A stretch of 64,000 nt of DNA from Lunularia cruciata (GCA_948567375.1 OX419762.1:38793034-38857033), one strand, 5' to 3'. Numbered from the stretch's first letter, positions 12,073 through 23,830 are shown. Program-made: numbers and translations. The notes: generated by a model not told the origin, from the sequence alone.

Positions 12073-12320
12073 TGAGCAGATCCATTCTTAAACAAGCAAA
12101 GCTATTCAAAAGTGTGAAACCTCTTGCTCAAACAAGCAAACTTGAGCAAAGTGAAGCCACTAAAAAGCAAGCAACTCCCTTCCCAAATGAGTAAACCCAA
12201 GTAGAAAATGGAGACTCCAACAAGTAACGAGTAAAGTTGACAAATAACAAGTGAACTATGTTAGGAAATTAGCAAATCTCATTGGAAAACAAGCAAATCC
12301 TTTCCTAAACAAGCAAATCC
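12073..12320. repeat. Array of AAGCAAATCC motif, inverted relative to the 10.4-kb array
   Basis: Instances such as GAGCAGATCC (12073), ACAAGCAAA (12091, 12133), AGCAAATCTC (12271) and two perfect AAGCAAATCC (12291, 12311). It is the reverse complement of the motif in the 10374-10770 array. This gives an inverted pair around a 1.3-kb core. Confidence 0.55.
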
Positions 12321-12399
12321 ATGGCATTTATATACTAAAATTTGAAAAAAAATCATGCTTTATTTTATTTAGGGTTTTTATAAAACATCCAACAAAAGA

Positions 12400-13620
12400 T
12401 CAGTTAAGAGCAAGGTATGTTTCTACAACCAAACAGTTTACTCCTTGAACACCTTGAGTGCTCTTGACACCTACCTCTATCTTGCAAGTTCTCCCACCAT
12501 CTACATCCATGAAGTGAATGCTGTCCAATTCATCTATTCCTAATTCCTCCTCATCATCTTCCCAAAGATCATATCTATTAATCAAAAAGTTTTGGAATAT
12601 AACTTAGGTGGAAATCCAACAAAGGAGGTAGGAAACGCATTCTTGATTGTTTAATTACACTCTCAACTCCCTTCAGGAATGAACACCAATGGGCTTTCAA
12701 TATACCAATGGAATGTTCATTTAGGGACCTTGTTTGAGACATACACTAGTTAAAGCACTTCTTCTCTTGAGTGTGAGCATGTTTAAACAAGGGAACCAAA
12801 TGATTCATTGGCATATATCCTACCTTGCCTATTAAATATTGATGATGGTCAAAGGATGAACAAAGGCTTCTATGATTTAGGTTGGACATCCTTAACATTT
12901 TCAAACATGTCATATCATGACATGATCTAGAAATTCTTATGAAATGCAACCAAGGTCATTAGCCACCCACCATACCCACTATTCAACAAAAAAACTTCAA
13001 CAATATTCCAAGTCACTTTATGTGGGGAGATCTTTTACCTGCATTAAAGTGAATGATCTGATGCTTGTTATCATAGACCACCTAACCATTTATAGAGTAA
13101 GTGCTCTTTCTATTGGAGTAAAATTCTCCAACAATAGTGTGCCTTTGTGACATGGGAAACAAAGTAGCATCCACTAATCCCATACACCTTGGAAATTCTT
13201 TCCTTCCAAACATAGATGAAATTCTTGCACTCTCCTCAATCCTAGGCCATTACATCTCCTTCCTCATAAGAGATAAAATGGCATTGATTACTCTTTGAGT
13301 AAACTTGGTGGTAGATTCTGCACTAATTCCCCATAAATTCATTCCTCTAGCTACGCAAGCTCCATTTCTATTATGACCAAATTGATCTACTATTAATGGA
13401 ACTTGGAGCCATACAAGTATTTTGTATCTTCCCACTCTCCCTTCCTTTTAAAGACATCATGTACTTTTAGTAAATTCACTAAAGTGATGGAGGAGCCTAT
13501 ATCCATCCTCACTAGCTACTTGAAAGCAGGCAGATCTAGCACATAAAAGAATTGATATACAAATTCTATAATGCATGACATTTTCATTCTCTCCTTCAAA
13601 TATCTTCTTTCATGAATAAG
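12400..13620 (-). pseudogene. PIF/Harbinger transposase remnant H2
   Basis: On minus, the frame at 13435-13250 reads FGHNRNGACVARGMNLWGIS followed by TTKFTQRVINAILS, which is the helix-turn-helix-like N-terminal region of ALP1/HARBI-type transposases. Then come RISSMFGRKEFPRCMGLVDA (first catalytic Asp, near 13190), CHDMTCLKMLRMS and HQYLIGKVGYMPMNHLVPLF (second catalytic region, 12750-12950), and an acidic C-terminal tail (LWEDDEEELGIDELDS, near 12560). The expected Asp in YLLGDxGY is replaced by Lys (IGKVGY). Multiple frame breaks make it inactive. It is closely related to H3, which sits about 2.4 kb away on the opposite strand. Confidence 0.75.
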
Positions 13621-13639
13621 TTCCCACCATTTAATCAAG

Positions 13640-16030
13640 ATTTCAATGTTATCTTCATCCTCTTTATCCCATTATCCCACCATGTTCCACTCCAAAGATA
13701 AATTTCCAAGAAACTCATACCATTCCTCCACATGGTCCCTAAACTTGATGATGTAAGCATATGCAATTTTCCAATTCCCATTGGAGTAGTCTCTATGTTC
13801 TAAGGTGAAGCATTGAAAATGGAAGCTACTTTTGAACTAGGAATTCTCTCCTTTCTCCTCAATTTTAAACCCAAAAGCTCATTTCAATGATAGAATTCTC
13901 CTCTCTGTTCTTTGGAATTCTATTCTTTCACTCACTTGAACTTGCAACTCTCTGTAGAAATTCTCCACTATGGTATTGAATTAAGACAAGAAAGCTAATT
14001 TCAACAATAAATTCTCCTCTCTATATTCCTTCAAATTATACTCTATCACTTAGTATTGAATTGCAACTCTCTTTGGAAGAGAGTTGGAACCATCTACTCA
14101 GCATCAAGTTGCAAACTCTCTCTTAAACCATCTACCACTCAAGATCAAATCACAAATTCTCTTTGTCACCATTGCACCATCTAAAATAGCCCTTTGGCTC
14201 CCATTTCATGTTGTTGGGTTGAGTGGCTAAAATTTCTTTATTTTGAATGGCTAAAAGCTCTTCATTTTAAATTGTGTTAATATGTGAACCATGTTAGACA
14301 AATACAAATTTTATTCCTTCCTTGATGTATAACATTTGGTCAGGAAATTCAAATATGATTAAAGAGGGCTAATGAATATTTATATGATATCCTATAACCT
14401 TGAAAAAAAAATCCATGAGCCATTATGGGACCTTGAAAAGAGGACATGTTGCCGGATTATGACCACCAACTATGTCATGTAAAAATATCATGTATCCCAT
14501 GAAAATGTCCTATAATATTTTACGTGTGCACTTGTAAATTTTTTTTTATAAATAGGATGTTTTGAAAATCCAGTTTTCAACTCCTATAATATCCCATGAA
14601 ATTAATGGAGGGTAATTGAAGATTCTATGTTAACAAAAAATTAGTACCTAGAAATTCTTTAAAAGGTCTCATATTCCCATAAAACTTTTATGGTAATTTT
14701 GAGTGTCTCTCGTGGAAATTTACGATAGTATGGTGCTTGTGAGTGTTTCTCTTAGTATTAAGTACTTAGTAATCATATCATCATTATTGAGTAATCATTT
14801 CATTATGAACCAATTAAGAATTTCAAAACTGAAATAAATATTTTTTGGCCAAAATCCAAGAGCCCATGAATCCATGAACCCATTGCAATCACAAAACACA
14901 CAAGCAACGTGGACAAGATTGGGTTGGCTTTTTCATTTGTAAACAAGATTTGTTGAGAACTTGGGTCAAGCATTGACTTGTGAACCAATGTTGTCGAGAG
15001 CTTTGTAGAGAGTGTTGCTTGAGGTTATGTTGTAGGTCAAACTTTGCCAAGTGCATTGGGGTTATATGGTTTTCCCAAGAGTGTTGGCTTGAGAGTCCAA
15101 TGCTTTGAATGAGAGTAGTCAAGCTCTTGTTAAATTTTGCTTTGCTGCAAATAGTTATACATGTGTTTTTATTGGGAGTATTCAAAGAGGGGAAAAGTTT
15201 CAAGAGACACCACAAGAGTATTTTGCATAAATTTCTATTAAGAGTAGCTAAAGAGAAGATAACAGAAATTTCAAAGGGAGAACAAAGGAGAGAAATTTCA
15301 AGTGAGTCAATGAGTATTTTTATTTGAAGAGACAGAGGGGAAATTTCAAGAAAAATAAGAAGATAGAGTGCAATAGGGATAAGAAGTTGATAAGAGAAAA
15401 AAGTGGGTCTGATTGATTTTATGCTGAGTGTATTGGACTAATTTTATGCATATGAACTTGGTATCAAGCAGGAAATCAAGTAAGAGCATTGGAAATTGGG
15501 TTGGATTTTTGGCACCTTGATTAGGGAGGATGAAGGAGAGAATATAAATGGAGAGAGAGAAGGGAGGACTATCATGCAAGAGCTTTTGTAGCATAACCTT
15601 TGCCTCCATGGAACATAACAAAGATAGCCAATGTGACAATTATCAAATAGCCTATGTATCAATTATCCATTTGATGATCAATATGCCATGCATTAGCAAT
15701 TTACAGTAGTTGACCAATGAAATAAAGAAACAAATGTGCTTGCAAGTTGACATGAACATGGAATTGGAATGGCAAGGTGAGTATGACATGGAGTTAGACA
15801 TTGGCAATGATGGATTATGTGAAGAGCTCAAGAATATAGATTTGCAAGAATAAGACTTAGACAATCCAGTTAGCAATGTTTGAAAATGATTATTAAGGTG
15901 GTTGGACTTTGCTTACTCTATGAGATATTTGTTAGATAGATAGCCTTTGTTGTACAAGAATAGGAACAATGAGTTTGTCTCAAAGTTGTTCATAAATCTA
16001 GAACCATAGCAATTTAAATAATAGAGTAGG
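13640..16030. other. No gene seen between H2 and H3
   Basis: Mostly AT-rich with short frames. Near 13850-14170 similar CTCTCTTTGG/AATTCTCC words recur loosely. No terminal repeat of either flanking Harbinger remnant could be placed with confidence. Confidence 0.35.
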
Positions 16031-17070
16031 ATGAATGAACATTCACTTTATACATTGTTGGAACTCATCCAAGATCATGAGGTATTTCAAGAAAGTGAAA
16101 TGAAGAGGAAAAAATTTCTTGTTTTTATTCAACTTGCAATTGTGCTTGAAAAATTTGGTCATAATAAGAATGGAGCATGTATTGAAAGGGAGATAAATTT
16201 GTTGAATATCAATTCAAGATCCACTAAAAATTTCATGGAGAGAGTTATCACCACCATTTTATTTAACATGGTCAAGGAGGTAATATGGCCGGATGCAAAG
16301 GAAAGACAGAGAATTTCAAAAGTTTTTGCTATGAAAGGATGTCTTGGGTGTGTAAGACTAGTTGATGGGACATTATTCCATTAGTGCAATGACCTAGTAT
16401 CAATGGAGAATCTTACTTTAGCAAGAGGAGTTCTTATTTTATCAATGGATAAGTGGTATGCAATGATATGAGATAGATTATACATTTCTTGGGTGGTAAG
16501 TTCTTGTTTCAAAAATCATAGTTACTGGAATTTCTATTGTTTTTTAATTTCAAATTTTGGATACTTTTGTATGGTTGAGTTCATGTTCACGAGATAATTT
16601 GTGTGTAGGGATGCATGCGTTTTGCCATGATATGACTTGTCTTCAAAAATCTCCTCTATGGAGAGATTTGAACCACCAAGGAGCCAAGAACTCATTTGAA
16701 TATCACCAATACCTCTTAGGTGATTTGGGTTATACTCCCATGAGCCACTTGATACCATTGTTTAAAGTGCAACGCTCCTTAGTTAGAGTAAATTTCAATA
16801 AATGTTTAGCAAGGACTAGGGTAGTCCATGAGCATTGTGTAGGTATTTAAAAGAGTATGGTATTCACGATAAGAACTAATGGAACAATTAAAAATTAAAC
16901 ATGAGAGAAATAGATATCTACTAAGGTGTATTAACACTTGTATCATTTTACATGATTTTCTTATTAGTAATGTCAAAAGATTTTGGGAGATGTTCAAAAT
17001 TGTTATGTCAAATATTTTGGAAAGATTTAAAGAGTGTTCCTTGTTTCATTTTATCATGGAAATAGAGATC
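16031..17070 (+). pseudogene. PIF/Harbinger transposase remnant H3
   Basis: The best-preserved Harbinger piece. The first 117 codons (16031-16384) are open and include FGHNKNGACIEREINLLNIN, RVITTILFNMVKEVIWPDAK and GCLGCVRLVDGTLFH, with the first catalytic Asp in VDGT. After a stop the similarity continues at 16610-16850 as CHDMTCLQKSPLWRDLNHQG, YHQYLLGDLGYTPMSHLIPL (second catalytic Asp in LLGD) and FNKCLARTRVVHEHCVG, which carries the R-x-x-x-E-x-x-x-G block with the third acidic residue. The tail (RYLLRCINTCIILHDFLISN, 16915-16975) resembles the conserved C-terminal I-x-x-x-C-I-x-L-H-N helix. Stops and frameshifts inactivate it, but all three acidic catalytic positions survive. Confidence 0.8.
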
Positions 17071-17094
17071 TAAAGCCAATAACAAGAGTGATTT

Positions 17095-17640
17095 TCAAAC
17101 AAAGGGAAAAACGTTAGAGAGAGCAAGAAGAGAAGATAGTGACATGCTAGAATTTAAATTTTCAAAGTGATAGGGTTGGATTTGAATTTCTGACTTATAA
17201 TGGTAATGCAAGGAATAGAGAGCAAGACAATAGAGATGGTTTTGGGGGGTCAAAGGAGAAGAAGGGATTCGAGAGGCAAAAGAGGAGAGAGAAGGTTTTG
17301 GGGAAGGGAGCAAAGAGGAAGAGAGGAATAGAGAGGAGAGAGGAGAGAGGAATCAAGAGGAGAGAGGTTTCTGGAAGGATTGTGACCTCTTCTTCTACTC
17401 TTATCTTTTTGTTGCAAAGAATGATAAGAAATGCAAAGGGAGATAGCAAGAAAGAAAGAGAAGTGAGTTTGATGAGCAAGAATAGGTTTTTGGGACACAC
17501 AAGAGATGTTAGCATCAATAGTTTTTGGAAGGAGTGAGGTTTTGATATTTTTGGAAGAGAGAGGTTTTGGAGGGTTTATGGGAAGGAGGTTTTGGATGAC
17601 CCAACCACGAGCCTAGGAGAGAGATATAGATCACAAAAGA
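17095..17640 (+). other. Purine-rich (GA) tract downstream of H3
   Basis: GAGA/AGAGGA-dominated sequence on +, strongest at 17270-17380. It mirrors the pyrimidine-rich tract at 11.1-11.9 kb, which is purine-rich on the transposase strand of H2. Confidence 0.5.
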
Positions 17641-18069
17641 GGGATATGGATTAAGAGATTAAAAACCGTGAGCCTGAGAGATGAGAAGCAACTTGAAACC
17701 CATTTTCTATCAATACTCTTTACCTGATGGAGATGGTAGTGGACTATCAAAAACTATGGGACATGCCAAGCTTGGAGGATTTCAAGGAGTGCAGATGGCT
17801 GGTTGACAACATTGGGTCAATGGCTAATAATATGTCTTTCATTAAATGGGCTTGGTTGGATTAGACTCAAATCCAACGATCAATGGGGTCTATCAAAGAA
17901 TTAGATTTGGATTCATTGAGCTTGAAATTTGCAATCTGCTTGCATTATCCATGCACCCATGTAAGTACTCTTCTCTGAATTCACATTGTAACTAGCAAAT
18001 GCATTTCCAAATTTCATCATGCTTAAACTCCACGTCCCTTACCCCTATCAAAATCTGATCTAATATGTT

Positions 18070-18350
18070 CCAAAACCTGGCCTACATCTTCTTGAAAACC
18101 CTAAAAGACTAAAACCTCATTGACACCTTGGATTTTTAGAGAACATGGAAACTCAACTTCTTGATTTTTGCAAAACCTTGATGACACCTTGATGATTTTT
18201 TGCAAACCCCACCAAAACCTGGCAAAAAAATTGTGAAACCAAGCTAACGCTTAAGCAAAACCCTAAACCTGGCACAAATCCCTAGCAAAACTCTAGCAAA
18301 TCCCAAACTTGTGATGGAGCTTCCATGAAACTCTTGCAAAACCCAACCAA
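18070..18350 (+). repeat. Degenerate GCAAAACC-type array, left of family A copy 2
   Basis: Words such as CCAAAACCTGG, TTGCAAAACC, AGCAAAACCC, AGCAAAACTC and AGCAAATCCC recur every 15-40 bp. The orientation relative to the family A reading frame is the same as in copy 1. Confidence 0.5.
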
Positions 18351-18559
18351 AATCTGTTTTCTACATTGCTTTTAGCATGTTTGCTTCATTTTGGTGTGAT
18401 ATACATGTCTCATTTTTTTTTGCTTGTGTTGTGCATGCAAATTAGTTCATGCATCAAGTTTGTGAGGCATTGGGATGCCACTACACATGGTGATATAGTG
18501 AGTGGTAGGTCATTCACTTTAACTCTTGAGAAGATTTGAGCCACTTTTGCATTGCCACT

Positions 18560-19906
18560 AGGGAGTGGAAGGAGGAGGTATATCCCTTACTCTCTTGTGA
18601 AAGATTGGTTTCCTGTATATGATCACACAATTAGAAGGTGCTTGGTACAATAGTGCATTTACCCTGCATGGAGTCCATTTTTCTAGATGATTGTTGCTCT
18701 CCTTGTCCCTGCATGCCGGCCAAATGTGGTGCATGGGTATCTTGCACTTACAGTGAAGTGGAAGGTAGAGAGGTCTAGGGTACACTTGCAGCAAGCAGGA
18801 GAGGGTTATGATTAGGTGGAACTCATGCTCTAGGAAGTAAGTGCAAAGATGGCATTCTTATAGAAACAAATTTGTTGGCCGGATGGATGGAGATACAAGG
18901 TGACATTTGTGGGTCAATTTCTCACTCATATGTTCAGAAAGAGTGGATTCCTAGATGAAGGAGAGGCAGACTATGGAAACATAGTGCAAGAGGGGATATA
19001 TCTTCATGAGGGGATATATCTTCATGATGAGGGAGCTGAGAACAAGTGTCAAGACAAGGAGGGTGATTGAGAGTCAATTAGTAGGCATGTTTCTTAAAAA
19101 CACACTATTTCATCTTTCTCCATGTACTATGTAAAGTATAGAGAAATGGTATTATGTATGGATTATTACCTTGGAATCACTTGAATGCTTTCTTGAGTTT
19201 CATGGATGAAAGTATCATGTACCTTTATCAAGCTATGCATATGTTTCAAGGGATTTTGGTATAGGCATGACAAGAGGATTTGACTTTGCAAATAAAGTTA
19301 CCTAGAGAGAATAGGAGGCAAGGGTTCTTTTACATTACCCTTTTAGTAGTGCTCTACCTTACATCCTCCTTCTCTTGTATAGATAGATGAGCTTCCTTCT
19401 TCATTTCCTTCTTCATCATTTGTATTTGAGCAAGGAGAGAGCAAGGGAATTGGAGAAAGGATTTGGGGAGCTAGGGAGATAGAGTCCAAGGAGCATGAGG
19501 TCAAGCCCATGTTGATAAAGTCCCATGTAGTGGACAAATAGGATGTTCCATTGACACATAGAGTGTCATTCTTGGTATAGGGAGAGGATTCCTCAAGAGT
19601 TACTCCTACCCATATGCAAGTTACACCACCCCTACCCGCAACACTAGAGTGTGGAAGGAGTGATATAGATGCAATTTTGGATGCTAGTGCTAGAGTGACA
19701 TACTCTTATGAGAGAGAGAGTGTGTGTTTGGCAAGAGACTTGGAGGAGAGAGAGAGTGAGTGAGCCCTTGTAGAGAGAGAGCATGTCACGGGATGCATAA
19801 AGAAGAGGGAGAGAGTTCTCAGTGAAAGAGAGCATTCTTTGAGAGACTTGGAGGAGAGGGAGAGGGAAAGGGAGTGGGAGTTGGAGAGGAGAGGGCAAAA
19901 GTAGAT

Positions 19907-20003
<97 letters not shown>

Positions 20004-21340
20004 TTGATGAGGGCATTCAATGAACTCAAGGCTAGGAGACAGATGGTGGCTGAGGCTTATAGGTTGAAAATACAAGACTATCACCGAGAGCTCCAACTCT
20101 CCATGGGAGAGTTGGAGAGCACCCAAGTTGAGTTTGAGAGATCTCGGGTTTAGTTGGTCAAGGTAAGGACATCCTTGGAGGGGCCTATGAGGATGAAAGG
20201 GTCTTCTTTTGAGAGTATACATTGAGATGATACCCAAGAGTGTTTGCTATGCATGAGGAGGCCAAAATAGAGAGGATTGATATGATTAGTAAGGAGACTT
20301 AGATAGACAAACTTGAGCATGGATTAGAGATGAGATCTATAAAGGTGTAGATAGAGCCTCACTTGCATGAAGTTCTTAAAGGAGAGCCATGTATGAGGAC
20401 ATCTAATATAAACATCATAGCTTGGAGACCTTGATTTTTGGATGATCTTGCTCCTCTGCCTACTTTTAGTCATATTTCATAAGAGATTGAGTGGGTAAAG
20501 GAGAGGAGAGTGACACTCACTAATGAGATTTCTAGATTATCTATGTTTTAATAAAGGATGAGTGAGTTAGGAGAGTTTATTCTCTGCTTTGTTTATGCTC
20601 ATGACTAGCATAGGAAGATCTTGGTTTTGGATATTGGGTGTTTGGGAGACATCAGGTGGGATAGTATTAAGTCTCTTAGGCTCGTGGTCTAGGTTGGTGG
20701 AGAAGGATGGATGAGTCACATTTACAGCAAGTAGTGCTTTTGGATAAATCTCCATCCTAGCATTAAAGAGTTTATGGAGTATTGTGTGACTCATTTTGAG
20801 GTACTCATTTGGATAGACAACACAAGACGAGATTGCAAGAATTTATTGAGAGACTTGTGGAGCCATGGTTTCTTACTTGAGGTTGTACACATGAGTGCTT
20901 TCTTCAAGGGTGTGTTGTTGATATGGATGGATATTATTACAAATATCAGGAATATATTGTGAGGCCTTATAGTGCATTTACAGCTATGGGTTTAGTTTGT
21001 GTGATATAGTGATAGAGGACAGTGCATTCCTACCATATTTTAGGAAACATCCACATGGTGCTTTTCATCCTCTTATGTTTACTCCTTTTTATAATTGAGT
21101 AGTAGATTCACATTTATCCTCATGTGATCCCTTGATAGTTCCTCTAGATAAATTCAAGGGATATATAGGATCAGCTATTGGGTTTCTCACCCACAAGAGT
21201 ACATTGGATAATCTCCTAGAGTATAGTCTCAATCCCTATGATAGCCTAGCCTTGGCCTTTCAGGATCTTCCTATACATGATGTGGAGTGGGATCTTCTTT
21301 GGAGATACAATAGTTGGTTGATTTCTAGACCTTTCATCTG
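18560..21340 (+). pseudogene. Family A protein, copy 2 (unknown), broken
   Basis: A plus-strand coding remnant. A charged coiled-coil region around 19680-20160 includes Arg-Glu repeats encoded by a GA microsatellite, then MRAFNELKARRQMVAEAYRL and HRELQLSMGELESTQVEFER (the most regular heptads). The domain shared with copy 1 follows: NIIAWRP (near 20430), HRKILVLDIGCLGDIRWDSI (near 20630), IKEFMEYCVTHFEVLIWIDN (near 20790), EYIVRPYSAFTAMGL (near 20970), then LPYFRKHPHGAFHPLMFTPF (near 21060). In-frame stops and shifts are frequent. Copy 2 extends further on both sides than I can match in copy 1. The product is unknown; the shared order of blocks over about 190 residues shows common descent. 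Confidence 0.5.
19907..19999 (+). repeat. Compound microsatellite (TG)9(AG)37
   Basis: Uninterrupted TG repeats from 19907 followed by AG repeats from 19925. In the family A frame it encodes Cys-Val then alternating Arg-Glu, which extends the coiled-coil-like stretch. Long Ser-Leu frames on the opposite strand are a by-product. Confidence 0.95.
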
Positions 21341-21642
21341 ATGCATGGATGTGGCATTAGAGTGGATCAGATTAGAGCACCTCTCACCCAATACCAAGGA
21401 TATAAATCATGAGGAGGTTTAGATTCACCCACCCATGTCTAGTGACACTTCTCTTGATAGCACCATTGCTTCCCTTCCTTGACATCTCTTGTGGTCATTA
21501 GTATACATGTTGACACTAGTCCCATTGTGCAAGAAGGCACCATGGCATATTCCTTTTTCTACACATTTATATATTGGCTTACATCTCTTTTTATCTCTTT
21601 TCCATGAAGTTGTCAATATGGTTCCTATTTGTATGAATTTAC

Positions 21643-21840
21643 AACATGAAACCTTTTGTCCCTTTCTTGTGACTTGTCCAAATCTGAGATGTATGAGTTG
21701 TTAATATGAAACCTTTTGTCCCTTATGACTTGTACCCAAAATATACATGCATGAGTTGTTAAATATGAAACCTCTTGTCCCTTTCTTATAATTTGTCCAC
21801 ATTTTTGGATATGTATGGGTTGTTAATGTGAAACCTTTCT
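21643..21840 (+). repeat. Minisatellite, about 60-bp period, 3.3 copies
   Basis: AA(C/T)ATGAAACC starts units at 21643, 21703, 21762 and 21825, each followed by TTTTGTCCCTT-like sequence and ending with ATGAGTTGTTAA. It lies between the end of the family A remnant and the right-hand array. Confidence 0.85.
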
Positions 21841-21889
21841 TGTTGCTTTTGCACTTTGATATCCCATACGGATACCCTGAACCACATGA

Positions 21890-22200
21890 AACTGGTCAAC
21901 TGTATCTAATTTATAGTGAAACTGCAAAGTCTTTCTTCTTTATTGCAATTCCCTTGCAAAAGTGGACAAACCTGATCACTTATAGCAATCTCCTTGCAAA
22001 ACCTGCACACAACTGGACAAACCTGATTGCTATATAGCAAATATCCTCGTGAAACCCGCACAAAACTTGACAAATCAATGTGTGTTGTGAAACCCACACA
22101 AAACCCTATAAACCCTAGATTATAACAATACCTTAGCAAAACCAGTGCAAAACCTTTTTTTCTCAAATACCATAGCAAAATTGCCACAAAACCTAAATTT
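21890..22200 (+). repeat. Degenerate GCAAAACC-type array, right of family A copy 2
   Basis: CTTGCAAAAG, CTTGCAAAACC, GTGAAACCC, TAGCAAAACCAG and ACAAAACC words recur with irregular spacing, in the same orientation as the array at 18070-18350. Together they bracket family A copy 2. Confidence 0.5.
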
Positions 22201-22204
22201 TTTG

Positions 22205-22770
22205 TATGCTTCTCTTTGATGACCACTCATAGCTGAACCAGATCCAGATCTGTAATACAACCAGCTCATAATATGCTTAAAAGTATAGTGTGTAAATCAA
22301 GCTACTTTATAATATATGAAAATGCAAAAAGAAGAAGAAGGAAACTCACTCACTCACTCACTCAATAATGAGAGTGACAACAACTATGAATGTGTTCTGG
22401 CTAGGCATTCTAGCCTTGCACATTTGGGCATGACACTTTTGCTATTGTTACTAGAACGATCAACATGGGTACTATCTATGTCCACAAGAGGACTATCTAT
22501 ATCGTGTGAGTATCTGGACTGAGCAAGATACTCATTATAAATTTGATCTCTTTGGGTATCTTCCAAGCTTTTGCTAATTCTAAAATCATAAAATAAAACC
22601 CTTGGATTCAGAAGTTCTCTCTTTAGTTCTCTTCTTCTCTAACTTGAAGAATACAGTCCTCTCTTTAATTCTCCTTTTCTCCAACTCTAAAAATAAATTT
22701 CTTTTTCCTATTTTTCCTTTAAGTCATAACTTCTACATCTTGGCCACCATTTGAGCTTCTATTTTTGCCA
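22205..22770. other. No gene seen
   Basis: Short frames only. A (CACT)n-like run near 22345-22365 is the only simple structure. Confidence 0.4.
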
Positions 22771-23048
22771 ATTTTCATCTCTCCTTGGTTTCAACAGACT
22801 CGCTTCTTAACTTTGTCATATTAGAAAGATCTTGGGCAAAAGCAAGGACCATTGATGATGAAGGTGTCTTTGAAGTTGATGTCTTTGTGCTCTTTAAGGC
22901 AGATGGTGTCTTTGTGGAAGAGGAAGGCATCTTGCCTCTAGAGACCTTTCTTTGCTTCACAAATCCTTTCTCTTGTTCTCTTGTCTCTCATTCTCCTTCC
23001 TCATGGTCTCTCTCAGTAACAGCTTCCCTTGTAGGTGGTTCTTCATCT

Positions 23049-23830
23049 TCAACGGTAATTGATGGAGATGGAAATCTTATTTTGGTCAACCTTGTCCTCT
23101 TGCCCATGCACATGATACCACTCAAAACCATTAGACAATGGTACTTGAGGAAATGAATCTGGGGTGCTAGGAACTGAAAACCTCTCCATGATAGGACCAC
23201 AAAACCTATATATGGGTGTTTCATCAACACAATCCTCAGATGGAAATTCAAATGTAACACTAGATCCCATATCCTCTTCTATGACTATCTCCTCCAAAAT
23301 TCCATTTTCAAACCCCTAAGGATACTAGTGCAGGTGGAGACATATTAGCTCTTGAATAAAAAGTAAGATCCATTCTTGAATAGTGTGGAAATTGATGATT
23401 TAGTTATCATCAATGGTTTTCCATCCTCATTTGATTATTTTCCCGGTGAGTCATTCTCGCGAGCATTTGTCTTTCCATGTTCGGGTGGACTTATAAGAAG
23501 CCATGTATAAAGCCCATTTATTCTGCAATCTATTTCTTGTCATATTTTTTGGAAGACCTCTCCCAAACTTCATGAGATAAGTGGCCATATATCTGAATGA
23601 TGTACTCTTATGTACAAGTTTCTTACTATTCTCTTTGTGTATTTGCTTGAAATGGTCAAGGTCTTCTAGATAATCCAAGACTTGACTATAATGGTGAGAT
23701 ATCATTCTAAACCTATCATCTTCACCCCCTTGGATTTCACCCTATGCTTTTGATTTGACACCCTTAGAAGAAAGGCCAGATGATGGACCGGAGGAAACCA
23801 TGGCAAGAAGAGCTTGAAATTTCAGGACAA
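23049..23830 (-). pseudogene. Family C protein, copy 2 (unknown)
   Basis: Minus-strand frame 23705-23451 reads MISHHYSQVLDYLEDLDHFK and later YMATYLMKFGRGL, matching copy 1 (5008-5874) across about 80 residues at roughly 45% identity by eye. The match starts upstream at GEDDRFRM (near 23720). Codons equivalent to the two stops of copy 1 are sense here. Upstream, a possible start MVSSGPSSGLSSKG lies near 23800. Downstream a second open piece (23297-23049, MEEIVIEEDMGSSVTFEFPS) may belong to the same gene after frame breaks, but I could not align it to copy 1. Function unknown. Confidence 0.45.

Noticed and set aside
17195-17518. Minus-strand Leu/Ser-rich frames near 17.2-17.5 kb
   Set aside because: Produced by the purine-rich tract composition; three frames are open at once.
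19644-20237. 197-codon minus-strand Ser/Leu-rich frame
   Set aside because: It is the reverse reading of the GA microsatellite; the plus-strand frame shows the homology to family A.
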